Source: Heliocidaris erythrogramma (lineage: Eukaryota > Echinodermata > Echinoidea > Camarodonta > Echinometridae). Taken from it: a DNA stretch of 64,000 nucleotides. Position numbers and translations under genes: made by a program. The stretch is from NCBI GenBank assembly GCA_025617745.1, contig CM046855.1:13113880-13177879 (forward strand), in the 5' to 3' direction. The notes under the pieces were generated by a model, which did no database searches, was not told the origin of the DNA, and was given only the letters and a program-made list of their open reading frames with translations. Positions 63,961-64,000 of the stretch are shown here, piece after piece; position 1 is the stretch's first letter; each line of letters opens with the position of its first letter.

Positions 63961-64000
63961 TCAAATTGCTAAACAAACGACATTAACTTTCGCATCCTAC

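Overview
This is eukaryotic, AT-rich nuclear DNA, most likely from a marine deuterostome invertebrate, with an echinoderm my best guess. The reasons are small exons in kilobase introns, a deuterostome-like canonical poly(A) polymerase, many recurrent ACATGTAC-type words, and a dense, varied load of short non-autonomous transposons. No prokaryotic features, tRNA or rRNA were seen. A 500-base assembly gap (Ns) lies at 21155-21654.

Layout. At 1-1.5 kb the last exon of a minus-strand gene encodes a CCPxCAxC cysteine motif. At 6.8, 14.7 and 18.0 kb three phase-compatible plus-strand exons begin an unrecognised secreted or membrane protein gene. Its continuation is not found and may lie in or beyond the gap. 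From 21 to 38 kb I found no confident gene, only coding-like fragments, some broken, and several elements with terminal inverted repeats. From 38997 to 55126, 17 exons on the plus strand give nearly all of a canonical nuclear poly(A) polymerase (about 801 residues; the short first coding exon was not found). At 62.0-62.9 kb, convergent to it, a complete two-exon minus-strand gene encodes a 121-residue cysteine-rich membrane protein whose second exon shares the CCPxCAxC motif with the gene at the left edge.

The accessory biology is in the repeats. I can delimit a hAT-type MITE with a perfect 8-bp target duplication, Harbinger-, piggyBac- and pogo/Tc1-like MITEs, two copies of a 62-bp-arm perfect palindrome element, a 1.7 kb foldback, and a MITE that splits a LINE fragment. 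Two further families carry internal ~150-180 bp tandem units, and each unit contains nuclear-receptor-like AGGTCA direct repeats. At least seven elements lie inside poly(A) polymerase introns, two of them within about 20 bases of a splice donor.

All splice sites were read by eye from GT/AG context, frame and family similarity. No alignment or search was run. Statements about families rest on general knowledge of them.
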